A stretch of DNA of 64,000 nt from positions 1 through 64,000 of the forward strand of contig DHSM01000004.1 of assembly GCA_002408465.1 (NCBI GenBank), given 5' to 3'. The position numbers were made by a program, and so were the translations under genes. The notes beneath the pieces were generated by a model. It saw only the letters and a list, made by a program, of their open reading frames with translations, did no database searches and was not told where the DNA came from. The stretch comes from Firmicutes bacterium UBA5286 (GTDB lineage: Bacteria; Bacillota; Proteinivoracia; UBA4975). Shown one piece after another: positions 17,723 through 26,389 of this stretch. Every line of letters begins with the position of its first letter. Position 1 is the first letter of the stretch.

Positions 17723-20329
17723 CTAGCGGCGGCGGCGTTTGGCAGCCAGCAGGCGCTCCATGGTCTCATCCCTGGGTTCTTTTTTTGCCCTTTCCGGGGC
17801 CTTGGCCTCTTTCTTGGCTTTGGGCCGGGGCAAGCCCCCCAGCCGGCGGAGGGCGATATCTGCCGGCCAGGCGATTATCGCCGCCAGCAGCAGCCACCAG
17901 GTGATATCAGTGAGCCTGCGGCTCACTGCTTTCTCTGTGGAAAACACCTCTGCCGGTTTTGTCAACACCCGGCCCCCTGTCCTCTCGGCCAGGGCTGTCA
18001 ACAGGGCTTCCCCTGAAAGAGTATGAATGCCGAATTCCGCCGGGTAGGGCACAGCAAATCCCCCCTGGGCATGGCTGATAACTTTGCCATCCTTAAGGCG
18101 GGAGGCGCTGATCAAGTAGACCCCTTGGGCAATGTGCTCCAGGCCCGCGGCATAGCGGCCGCCCCCTGCCGGCAGCAGTTCCAGCACTTGGGTCTTGCCC
18201 TCGGCGTCCACCAGGGTAACTGCCAGCTGCTCTCCCTCTTCCAGAGGCGAACCCAGGAGAGCGGATATTTCTGCCCCTGCCCCTTCCAGCCGGGACTCCA
18301 GGGCAATATCCGCCCCTTGTCCCGTGGGCACCGTCCAGTTGACAATGTCCAGCCAGAGGCTGGCAAAGCCGGGATGGGCAAGAAACTCCTTGCTCCACAT
18401 GCCAAAGGTATCGCTGGTAAAGGCCGCCGTTCTCCCCAGGCCATACTGCCAGCGGGCAAGGAGGGGATGGTCCCGGTGGGTGGTCAGCAGCACTTCCGCC
18501 ACGGGCTTGGCTGTGGAGGCCACATAGCCGTGAAACAGCGGCGTGTTTCCGGCTATGGCCAGGGTATCGGGGTGGAGGAGGCTGGGAATAAAGTCCTCTT
18601 CCACCAGCCATTCTCCGCCGGCCAGGGCCGTCTCCTGCAAAAACACCGACGGCAGCTCCTGCCCCTGGGTAACGATGTAGCTGCGGCCGTTGCCCTTTGC
18701 TGCCAGGGACTCCATCAGCCGCAGGTCGGCCCCATCTCCTAGGGCGATGGTAGAAATGGAGATTCCCTTGGCCTCAGCCTCCGCCAGCAAGGGGTCGTAG
18801 CTGTAATGCGTGCCATCCTGGCCATCGCTGAGGAGGATGATATGCTTGACCTTTTCCCCCTCTCCCAGCATGGCTACACCCTGGGCCAGACCCGGGTATA
18901 TGGCGGTGCCGCCCCCGGAGCCAATGGAGGCAATGACATTTGCGATGTCGTCCTTTTTTGCCAGGGAGGTCAGCTGCAGCTCTACCTTATACTCACTGTC
19001 AAAGGTAACCACCCCCAGGCGGTCATCCTCTTTCAGCAGTTCCAGAGCCTGGATGGCTGCATTCTTGGCCATGTTCAGCTTTTCCCCGGACATGCTGCTG
19101 GAGCGGTCAATAACCAGCACCATGTCCAGGCCAGGCATCTCTTCCTTGTCTTCTACGGTCATCTTTACCGGCAGCATGGCCTCCAGGAGCGTATCTTCAT
19201 ACAAGCCGGGACCAAAGGAAGACTTGCCTCCTACCGCCACCAAACCGCCCCCCAGCACCCGCACGAAGGTTTCCAGGGAACTGATTTCCTTCTCCTCCAG
19301 CTTGTAGGCAGGGAGATCCACCAGGATTATGCCCCGGTATCCGGCTAGGGCAACAGGGTTCAAATTCGCCTGGGCAACCGCAACCGTATCCGCCTCCAGG
19401 CCAGCGCCCTCCAGGACTTTCTTCAGGGCCGCCCCTTTGCCGGCCACCCCTTCGATAATAAGAATCCGAGGAGGAGCCTGGACAAAGGTGAGGCCTTCAA
19501 TGCTGTTATTGCGCACTTCCGAATCAGCAACAGGGTCAAGAGTTGCCCGCACTCGCTGCAAACCCTGGCCCCCGACGATCAGAGGCACGGAAAATGACTG
19601 CACCCCCGGGGAAATTTCCAGCTGTTGCCGCCAGGCTAAATTGCCCCCAAAAAACACTGTCAGCTCTGCCGTTGTGGCGGCAGTGGCCTCCACCGTCACT
19701 TCCGCCACCACTTGTTGACCGGGCCAGGTATTCTTGGGCAAGGAAATATTGCTCACTGCCGCGTCCAGCTTCTCCTTGACGGGGACGGGGACCACATCCA
19801 CCGGCACTCCTGCAGCAGCCAGCATTTCTCCCAGACCCAGGGCGTCGCCGATATTTTCCAGGCCGTCGCTGATGAGGACAATCCTGCCGCCGCTGCCGGG
19901 CAGCAGACTGTATGCAGATTCCAGCGATCCTGCTAAATCAGTGAATTCAGCATCTGCCGAAGAAGCCAAGGCAGGCAGCTGGTCCATGGAAAAGGGTTTG
20001 AGCAAACTGGTGTCCCGACCGAAACCCATTACTGCCGCCCGGTCCCGGGAATCCATAGCTTTTAGACTGTCGCCTATCCAGCTGCTGTAGTCCCCTTCTA
20101 CCGAGCGGGATTGGTCTAGGAGATAGACAATGCTGCGGCCCTTGACCTTGACCACCAGGTGAGGCTGGGCCAGGGCCAGAACCAGCAGCAGGATAATCAG
20201 CGCCCGCACGCCGAGAATCAGCCTTCTTGCACCCGGAGGGAAGCGCCGCTTGCCACTCCTGGCCGCCAGCAGCAAGACCCCGGGAATCAAGAGCAGCAAA
20301 AACCAGGGCTGGGCAAAGCTAACTCCCAT
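17723..20329 (-). CDS. Large membrane protein with two vWA domains
   Basis: 868 residues. Two N-terminal membrane helices (about 8-24 and 37-56) lead to a first vWA-like domain with metal site DQSRS near residue 72. A Rossmann-like glutamine-amidotransferase-type segment starts at PPRILIIEGVAGKG. A second complete vWA domain follows, with DRSSSMSG and LLSDGQDG. There is a third membrane helix near the C-terminus (WWLLLAAIIAWPADIAL) and a Lys/Arg-rich tail. It starts 11 bp inside the end of the preceding vWA gene, so the two are coupled. vWA partners are typical of MoxR/DUF58 clusters and probably assemble envelope complexes. Confidence 0.85.
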   Translation of the reverse strand: MGVSFAQPWFLLLLIPGVLLLAARSGKRRFPPGARRLILGVRALIILLLVLALAQPHLVVKVKGRSIVYLLDQSRSVEGDYSSWIGDSLKAMDSRDRAAVMGFGRDTSLLKPFSMDQLPALASSADAEFTDLAGSLESAYSLLPGSGGRIVLISDGLENIGDALGLGEMLAAAGVPVDVVPVPVKEKLDAAVSNISLPKNTWPGQQVVAEVTVEATAATTAELTVFFGGNLAWRQQLEISPGVQSFSVPLIVGGQGLQRVRATLDPVADSEVRNNSIEGLTFVQAPPRILIIEGVAGKGAALKKVLEGAGLEADTVAVAQANLNPVALAGYRGIILVDLPAYKLEEKEISSLETFVRVLGGGLVAVGGKSSFGPGLYEDTLLEAMLPVKMTVEDKEEMPGLDMVLVIDRSSSMSGEKLNMAKNAAIQALELLKEDDRLGVVTFDSEYKVELQLTSLAKKDDIANVIASIGSGGGTAIYPGLAQGVAMLGEGEKVKHIILLSDGQDGTHYSYDPLLAEAEAKGISISTIALGDGADLRLMESLAAKGNGRSYIVTQGQELPSVFLQETALAGGEWLVEEDFIPSLLHPDTLAIAGNTPLFHGYVASTAKPVAEVLLTTHRDHPLLARWQYGLGRTAAFTSDTFGMWSKEFLAHPGFASLWLDIVNWTVPTGQGADIALESRLEGAGAEISALLGSPLEEGEQLAVTLVDAEGKTQVLELLPAGGGRYAAGLEHIAQGVYLISASRLKDGKVISHAQGGFAVPYPAEFGIHTLSGEALLTALAERTGGRVLTKPAEVFSTEKAVSRRLTDITWWLLLAAIIAWPADIALRRLGGLPRPKAKKEAKAPERAKKEPRDETMERLLAAKRRRR

Positions 20330-22064
20330 AGTTATCCACCCACCATTCTATGCCCGTGAGAATCAGGGCAGATAAAATCAAAGGCCAGAGAAGAGGCATT
20401 CCCCTTGTCCCGGCATGACCCCTCACTTGGCCGCCTGGGGTTTCAAGTTTGTCGCTGGCAGCGACACTGTCAGTGGTAACGGGGGGATTGACAGCAATGA
20501 GCTCTTCTGCCTCCCCTGAGACATAAGTATACACCCCCGCCCCCAGTTTTTGCCCCGGCTCCAAGGGTTCGGAACTGCCAAGAGCATAGACGGCAGCATC
20601 TCCCCCAGGCACTTTCTGGCAAAACCTCAGGAGAATAGAGGGCTGGCTGCTCCCGGCGAAGCTGTCCAAAATGTTGCGCAGGAGAATGGGAAAGGCAGGG
20701 CGCAGAGGCAAATCCCCGGCCTGGACGGCAAAGCCAAAAACCACCAGGGGCTGGCCCCGGCGCTCCATGGCTGCAGCCAACAGGCCCTGCTCAAATTCCA
20801 GAAGGCCGCTGCCGCCGGTAATCACCTTGCCAAAGCCAATGCTCACTTCAGAAAAATCCACATGGCTCATAAGGGGATGGGAAAGAGGGCGGAGACTCTC
20901 TATTTTCACTGCCTCGCCAGTGCCAAAATGCGAATTGGGATGGGGAGGGTCAAAGACCAGGATGGGCGCCCCCGGCAGCTCCGGAGGCAAAAAGCCGTCC
21001 AGGACGAAAAGATCATACATCTCGGCCATGGCGGGAGTATAGGCAGCGGGGGACACTCTGCTCACGGAAATATCGGGATACAAGAGCAGGCCCCGCTCTA
21101 AAAACAAATTGCCTTCGCTGATCAGCAGCAGTTTGCCGGGGGCAGTCTTGGCCCCCAGGGAATAGCACAGGTTATCCAGGTCCAGCTGATCGCTTTTGCT
21201 CACCACTGCCGCCGAGACCCAGGGGGATTCGGGCAAGTTGCGCCATACCAAGACTTGGCGGCCTTGGGGTTCCAGCTGCACTTCCCGCCGCCCCGCCAAT
21301 TCCCCTTTTGAATCCCTGATCTCCACCCGGCCGGAAGCGGCAACAGTGCCGTTATTGAACACAGTAACATATAGCCTGTCCCCGTCGGGGACAACATTTT
21401 CTATCAGCAGGTTCTCAACTTCTTGGCTGCCCAAGGTAATAAATTCAAAACCCTCCTCAGGCAGGCGGGCCAGAGGACCAAAGCAGCCGGCGCTGTAGAG
21501 CAGCACCCCGGCGCCGGCTTCGGCTGCAGCCATGTTCACCGCCAGGGCCAGAGCGGCGTTAGGGTTAGCCCGGGCGGAGCTGATATCCACCTGGGCTAGG
21601 GCCGCCAGCAGAGCGGCGCTGTCTGAGCTGAAACCGCTGACAACAGCCGCCTCTTCCCCCATGGCAATAAGGGCAAACCTGTCCCCGGGGGCCTTGCCCC
21701 GGATCTGTGCCCGGATGCGCTCCAAAGCCTGTTCCAGGCGGGTCTCTCTCCCTTCACGCACTCCCATGGAAATTGAAGTATCGATGATAATTACGCTTGT
21801 AGTGCCTGAACCCGTCACCAGGTTAAGCACGGGCCGGGCCAGGGCCAGCACCAGCAGAAGGGCTGTCAGCAGCTGCAAAATCAGGAGGAGGCTGCGCAGA
21901 AGCTTGGACAGGCGCAGGGCGGGCCGATTGACCCGTTCCAGGCGCTGCCAAAGGATAATGCTGGACACAGTCTGGGGCCGGGTGCGTTTTTTCAGCATGT
22001 AGAGGATGATGATTGCCGGAATGACCAGGCCCGCCAAAAGGGCCAAAGGTGTCAGCAGCTTCAT
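20319..22064 (-). CDS. BatA-type membrane protein with vWA domain
   Basis: 581 residues. The N-terminal BatA domain has two membrane helices (about 5-24 and 58-83, the latter LLLILQLLTALLLVLALARP). A vWA domain follows with the metal site DTSISMG near residue 96. A long extracytoplasmic beta-rich part and a last membrane helix (PLILSALILTGIEWWV) close the protein. The ATG has GAGGAGGG upstream. It overlaps the next vWA gene by 11 bp and is overlapped at its start by the remnant of a small gene. It belongs with the MoxR/DUF58/ABC cluster that resumes at 25.5 kb. Confidence 0.85.
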   Translation of the reverse strand: MKLLTPLALLAGLVIPAIIILYMLKKRTRPQTVSSIILWQRLERVNRPALRLSKLLRSLLLILQLLTALLLVLALARPVLNLVTGSGTTSVIIIDTSISMGVREGRETRLEQALERIRAQIRGKAPGDRFALIAMGEEAAVVSGFSSDSAALLAALAQVDISSARANPNAALALAVNMAAAEAGAGVLLYSAGCFGPLARLPEEGFEFITLGSQEVENLLIENVVPDGDRLYVTVFNNGTVAASGRVEIRDSKGELAGRREVQLEPQGRQVLVWRNLPESPWVSAAVVSKSDQLDLDNLCYSLGAKTAPGKLLLISEGNLFLERGLLLYPDISVSRVSPAAYTPAMAEMYDLFVLDGFLPPELPGAPILVFDPPHPNSHFGTGEAVKIESLRPLSHPLMSHVDFSEVSIGFGKVITGGSGLLEFEQGLLAAAMERRGQPLVVFGFAVQAGDLPLRPAFPILLRNILDSFAGSSQPSILLRFCQKVPGGDAAVYALGSSEPLEPGQKLGAGVYTYVSGEAEELIAVNPPVTTDSVAASDKLETPGGQVRGHAGTRGMPLLWPLILSALILTGIEWWVDNYGS

Positions 22065-22254
22065 TGACTTCCCTCCTCGTATATATGATTTATTCCCCTT
22101 TTCCCCTGCAGCAGAGGCTCATTCTCGTGCTCAATCTGATACTCTATGTAGCGGTCCAGCCCCTCTTCTTCAAAGCCCCAGTTGCTTCCTCCAGGTCAAA
22201 TAGCGGGGAAATATGGCAATAACTAATTTGTCCACCGTGATTGGGACATCTCAT
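22061..22254 (-). pseudogene. Frameshifted small gene upstream of the BatA-type gene
   Basis: From an ATG at 22254 the frame reads MRCPNHGGQISYC, through LEEATGALKKRG, to a TAG; another frame continues smoothly from GLDRYIEYQIEHENEPLL to a TGA overlapping the BatA-type start (ATGA). One missing base near the AAGAAGAGGGG run would join them into about 64 residues, possibly with a small zinc-binding CPNHG start. The terminal overlap is what a real operon gene would show. No family recognised. The rest of the 22065-22451 gap holds a TTGACA at 22309-22314 (minus strand) without a clear -10, and nothing else I can identify. Confidence 0.4.
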
Positions 22255-22451
22255 CACTCCCTGTCTAGATAATATCATAAATACCTAACACTGGGTTGGC
22301 ATTCATGTCAAAAGAAGGATTTTTTGGAAAATGAGCGAATATGAACTTCTGAAGGCAATAACCCCGCCCCTGTGGTTCGCTGCGGTTGTGTCTGAATTGT
22401 TAACCTTTAAGCTGCCCCCCTCGGGTTCAGCTCGCAAGGAGAATAAAATCC

Positions 22452-23654
22452 ATGCTAATCATCAAGATGACTCTGAAATCCATTTCCCGGCGCAAGTTCA
22501 AAAGTGCGGTGATCCTCTTGGTCTCCCTGGCCCTGTCCTTATTTCTTGCCGTGTATGCCAACGCCATCACCCGACACTTGCAGACCCTGGCTGATTTGCA
22601 CGAAAGCATCGAGGTTACCGCGGCCTTCACCGATCCCTATTGCAAAAGTCGCTATGACCTGGATTTGCCGGAAATATACATCTTTTCCCTTGAGGAGTCG
22701 GGCTTTATCCAAAAGGAATTTTACACCCGCCACATAGTCTACCAATTGGAACCCTGGGAGGAAGACTCAGAAAACAAATTCCCCATTACATACACACATC
22801 TGGTGGGGGCAAATGCCCTTGAAGCAATTTCGGATTTTGCTCATGAGGCGGCGGTAATGCCCCATTTTCTGGAGGGCTATGATGATTCCCTCTTTGGCCA
22901 AGAGGAGCGGGTATGCGTAGTCAGTTCCAAGCTGGCAATGACTTTGGGAGATGAAATTACCTTAACGGTGGTGGAACTCCCCTCCAACCATACCCAGAGA
23001 ATTCGCCATGGCATCGTTACTTTGAAAATTGTAGGAGAGTACCCCAGCCAGTACGATGAAACCATTTACTGCCCGTGGGCAGTGATGAGAGAAATATATA
23101 CTGAGCTGGGATTGCCCATGAATTGGAACAGCGCCAGTTATATCCTGCAAAATACTGAGAACCTTAACCAACTGAAATCCATGCTGCAAACCATGCTTAT
23201 CAACAGCCCCGGCCTCCCCGATAACCAGGTGAAACACTTGCACCCCGGCTTTGTCATCGATGACAACCTCCTAAAACAAGCCACCGGCACTGTCAAAAAA
23301 TACGTAGACTTTATGAGAGCCCTGTTTCCCCCAATATATTTACTATGTGCCGGCATCGGCTTTGTGGTCTCATACCTGGTAATTCGCCTGCGCAAACCGG
23401 AGCTGGCCATCATGCGTTCCCTGGGAACCAGCCGGAGCAAGGCCTTCGCCTTTTTATTCCTGGAACAATCCCTGCTCTGCCTAGCGGGAACCGCCCTGGG
23501 CATGGGGCTAGCCTCAGCCATAACCGGAACCCTTGCCCCCTTACAATTGTTCAGTATCCTGGGCTTCATCCTATGCTATTGGCTGGGAACTGCTTTGGCC
23601 ATCTTGATGATTAATCAAGACAACGTCGTTCAAATCTTGACGGAAAAGGAGTAG
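22452..23654 (+). CDS. FtsX-type ABC permease (first of pair)
   Basis: 400 residues. One N-terminal membrane helix (about 16-38, FKSAVILLVSLALSLFLAVYANA), a large extracytoplasmic domain of about 240 residues, then three C-terminal helices with the FtsX/MacB-like motif ELAIMRSLGTSRSKA. Such permeases need an ATPase of the LolD/MacB type. None is intact nearby, only a fragment after the second permease. AAGGAG lies ten bases before the ATG. Plus strand, opposite to the vWA operon on both sides. Confidence 0.85.
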   Translation: MLIIKMTLKSISRRKFKSAVILLVSLALSLFLAVYANAITRHLQTLADLHESIEVTAAFTDPYCKSRYDLDLPEIYIFSLEESGFIQKEFYTRHIVYQLEPWEEDSENKFPITYTHLVGANALEAISDFAHEAAVMPHFLEGYDDSLFGQEERVCVVSSKLAMTLGDEITLTVVELPSNHTQRIRHGIVTLKIVGEYPSQYDETIYCPWAVMREIYTELGLPMNWNSASYILQNTENLNQLKSMLQTMLINSPGLPDNQVKHLHPGFVIDDNLLKQATGTVKKYVDFMRALFPPIYLLCAGIGFVVSYLVIRLRKPELAIMRSLGTSRSKAFAFLFLEQSLLCLAGTALGMGLASAITGTLAPLQLFSILGFILCYWLGTALAILMINQDNVVQILTEKE

Positions 23655-23660
23655 AGAGCC

Positions 23661-25289
23661 ATGCAAGGAAAAAGTAGTTTCCGCCAGCTCATCAGAACAC
23701 CGGTAAAGACCGCCCTCTTTATCCTGCTCATTGCCTGTGTAACTGCATTTTTATGCTTTGGCATCAACATGCAACTCAGTGTCAAGCAGAGTCTGGAGGA
23801 GGCCCATGCCTCCTTTACCACCATTGGGGTAGTAAAGCACGGTGTTGAGGGGCGGTCCTTTTGCTTCTGGGATACTGCTATTGACTATTCTCCTATTAGC
23901 AATTCACCCTATGTCCTGCAATTTGACCAGCGCCAATTTTTCACTGCTTACTGTCCGGATATGCTGGTCAGCAATGAAGCCTACCGAGGCGGCAACTTTT
24001 GCTCTATACTAAGATTTGAAGCCTTGTCTCCAAGCAAAGGCCAGGTGCTGGAGGTGCTGTTTGACCGAACCGAAGAATTTAGCCCCGGAGATGAGATCGC
24101 TCTGTACGGGGATAGCGACATTGACTTTATTATTGAGACGGGTAAACAATATATAGCCTCATTCCAAGCCGGCCGCTATGGCAGGGTTGAAGATGCTGCC
24201 AGCGACAATTTTGTGGACACTCCTGCCGGACAAGCTTGGAATGAATGGATTAAAAAAAACAAGGATTCTCTGCACAGCTTCGGCGTATACAGCACCAATG
24301 ACATCCAGTCCATGCTGGCCTTTCACCAGGGCAATGCCGTCTTGGCCGCGGGCAGATTCTTTTCCCGGGAAGAGTACCAGAATGGAGAGCGAGTGTGCAT
24401 CATCAATGAAGCTACGGCAGAAAACAACAACCTTGAAATCGGCGATTATATCGCCCTACATCTTTACGTTTCAAATTCAGCTTGGACGGACTTAGGTCCT
24501 GATGGTATAGAACCGGACTTGGCAGCGGACCTTCTGGACACAGGCAGTTTTGAAATTATCGGGACATATCGGGAGCTTATAAATATGGGGCCGGAATATG
24601 GAATCCCTGAGCAAATAGTCTTTATTCCCCAAGACTCCATCTCCCATCAACCCGGCATGATTTCTAACAATAACCTCGTTTCCTTTCGCTTGGAAAATGG
24701 CAGCCCTGAGGCCTTTATGGCGGAGATTGAGGAGCATTTGTCGGATATTGATGAAGCATTATCCATCAGCATCTACGACCAGGGCTATTCTAAAATCAGC
24801 GGCGCTCTGGACAGTATGAAGAGTACGGCTATGCTTCTGACTGTGGTGGGCGCTGGAGCAGGTTTGATATTGATAGTGCTCCTGGGCAACCTGTTTGTGG
24901 GCAGAGAGCTACGTGCTATTGCAATTATGTACTCCTTGGGTGTCAGTCGGCAAAAGTGTCTGGCCTTCCTCATGCTGGGCATCCTCATGCTGGTTGGAAC
25001 CGCCGCTATCCTGGGCGGGAGCATTAGCTTTGCCCTCTCAAATACAATCATGAACAGTGTGTATGCCAGAAGCCTGGAAACGGCAGAAATTGATTTGATC
25101 TATTCGGATATTTACGGCGCTCAAGTAGATGCTCATTATGATTTAATTCTGCCTAAGCCTTGGCTGGCTCCGACACTGGCAATCTTGACGGTGCTCCTGG
25201 CCTCCCTGGCTGTGAGCTTGATATATGCAGCCAGAATTCTCCGGGCCGAACCCATGCAGGTTATGGCGGTAAAAGAATATAATCCTTGA
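23661..25289 (+). CDS. FtsX-type ABC permease (second of pair)
   Basis: 542 residues. It has the same plan as its neighbour: N-terminal helix (about 13-35), long extracytoplasmic domain, then three helices in the last 170 residues with ELRAIAIMYSLGVSRQKC. It starts 6 bp after the first permease stop. The pair probably forms one transporter. The TGA stop is followed in the same frame by a fragment of an ABC ATPase. Confidence 0.85.
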   Translation: MQGKSSFRQLIRTPVKTALFILLIACVTAFLCFGINMQLSVKQSLEEAHASFTTIGVVKHGVEGRSFCFWDTAIDYSPISNSPYVLQFDQRQFFTAYCPDMLVSNEAYRGGNFCSILRFEALSPSKGQVLEVLFDRTEEFSPGDEIALYGDSDIDFIIETGKQYIASFQAGRYGRVEDAASDNFVDTPAGQAWNEWIKKNKDSLHSFGVYSTNDIQSMLAFHQGNAVLAAGRFFSREEYQNGERVCIINEATAENNNLEIGDYIALHLYVSNSAWTDLGPDGIEPDLAADLLDTGSFEIIGTYRELINMGPEYGIPEQIVFIPQDSISHQPGMISNNNLVSFRLENGSPEAFMAEIEEHLSDIDEALSISIYDQGYSKISGALDSMKSTAMLLTVVGAGAGLILIVLLGNLFVGRELRAIAIMYSLGVSRQKCLAFLMLGILMLVGTAAILGGSISFALSNTIMNSVYARSLETAEIDLIYSDIYGAQVDAHYDLILPKPWLAPTLAILTVLLASLAVSLIYAARILRAEPMQVMAVKEYNP

Positions 25290-25382
25290 TTACATGACCA
25301 GGCCATTGCAGAGCAAGCAGATGTGGTGCTGGTCATGGGGGATGGCAAAATGTCCCAGGCAGAAACCCTCGCTGCCCAGTAG
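25290..25382 (+). pseudogene. C-terminal fragment of an ABC transporter ATPase
   Basis: In frame after the permease TGA the sequence reads LHDQAIAEQADVVLVMGDGKM and ends at a TAG about 30 codons on. This matches the H-loop/D-rich end of LolD/MacB-type ATPases (T-H-D-x-x-I-A-x-x-A-D-x-V-L-V-M-x-D-G-K). The N-terminal nine tenths of the gene, with Walker A, signature and Walker B, is missing. It is best read as the leftover of the permeases' own ATPase gene after a deletion. Confidence 0.65.
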
Positions 25383-25392
25383 ACGATATATG

Positions 25393-25424
25393 AGCAAAGA
25401 CACCCTATACGGGGTGTCTTTGCT
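25393..25424 (+). terminator. Hairpin after the permease pair, probable terminator
   Basis: Perfect 13-bp stem AGCAAAGACACCC / GGGTGTCTTTGCT with a short loop. No long T tract follows, so termination is likely but not certain. Confidence 0.6.
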
Positions 25425-25471
25425 GTAGGTATACCGTTTCGAACTGGTATATTTTTTCGAGTTCAGCCGGT

Positions 25472-25503
25472 TGCCGCACTCGCCGTCAAAGCGAGTGTCG
25501 GCA
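25472..25503. other. Inverted repeat between convergent genes
   Basis: TGCCGCACTCGC and GCGAGTGTCGGCA pair around CGTCAAA (one mismatch). It lies 16 bp beyond the DUF58 stop on the minus strand and may help end that transcript, though it lacks a T tract. Confidence 0.45.
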
Positions 25504-25518
25504 GGGTCCGTAGTAATT

Positions 25519-26385
25519 TTATACTGATCTCAATAGTGCCGGGGCGATTGACGCAAGAAAATCCACAGGGTCGGCGCCTACATTATACTCAAAGCAGCTA
25601 ATGCCCCGGGAACGGCAAAAGTCCCGGATTTCCCGGCGGTGTTCCTCTCCCGCCTGCTGGTAGGCTGCCAGGGTAAACTGATCCAGATCCACATCTTTTT
25701 TGCCCCCGGTTTCCGAATCTACCAGGGTCAGGGCCCCCCGCCACTGGGGCTCAACCTCGTCAGGACTCACAACATGAAAGACCAGCACTTGCTGGCGGGC
25801 AAAGAGCAAGCTCTCCAATCCCTGCCGCCAGTCGCTGAGAAAATCCGAGATTACCACAGTAAACTGATTGGGACGGAGCAGATTCTTAAGGGAAAGGAGC
25901 AAAGCGCTGAGATTGCCGGCATGGCCAAACTCCTGCCGCTCCAGAAAATCAATAATCCTGGGCAGGGCTGCCCGGCCGTGGACAGGCGGCAGGAAATTGC
26001 CTACATCTTTGGCGCCAACAGCCAGGGTCACCCGGTCATAGGAGCGGATGCTGATATAGCCCAAGGCAAAAGCCAGGGCCAGGCTGCGCCGCCCCTTGTC
26101 CCAGTCCCCCCAATCCATGGAGGCGCTGCCGTCGATGACAATATTGACGGTGGCATCCAGCTCGCTGCGGTTGAGGCGGGTGAAAAGCTTTCGGCTGCGG
26201 CCATACATGGCCCAGTCAATGCGACGAATGTCATCCCCGGGCAGGTAAGGCCTGTAATCGGCAAATTCCAAAGAGGCGCCAAACTTATTGGACAGGCGTT
26301 TGCCGCTGCTGGTCCCCGCCAGGCCCCCTTTGTGCCTGAGCATCAGCCGATCCAGGCGGGCCAGATCCAGATCAAAAGGGGCCAT
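25519..26385 (-). CDS. DUF58 protein (second copy)
   Basis: 288 residues, without the N-terminal membrane helices of the first copy. The DUF58 signature FADYRPYLPGDDIRRIDWAMYGR is at about 42-64, and the vWA-like metal site VIDGSASMD follows near 88. It starts 5 bp after the MoxR gene end, with AGAGGGGAT upstream of the ATG. Known DUF58/MoxR pairs are co-transcribed and are thought to couple the ATPase to target proteins. The vWA genes that usually come next are displaced to 17.7-22.1 kb by the plus-strand permease segment. Confidence 0.88.
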   Translation of the reverse strand: MAPFDLDLARLDRLMLRHKGGLAGTSSGKRLSNKFGASLEFADYRPYLPGDDIRRIDWAMYGRSRKLFTRLNRSELDATVNIVIDGSASMDWGDWDKGRRSLALAFALGYISIRSYDRVTLAVGAKDVGNFLPPVHGRAALPRIIDFLERQEFGHAGNLSALLLSLKNLLRPNQFTVVISDFLSDWRQGLESLLFARQQVLVFHVVSPDEVEPQWRGALTLVDSETGGKKDVDLDQFTLAAYQQAGEEHRREIRDFCRSRGISCFEYNVGADPVDFLASIAPALLRSV

Positions 26386-26389
26386 AATC

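Noticed and set aside
22331..22594. Plus-strand frame of 87 codons before the first FtsX-type permease
   Set aside because: It overlaps the permease by 143 bp in another frame, its tail looks like a shadow, and the ribosome site is poorly spaced.
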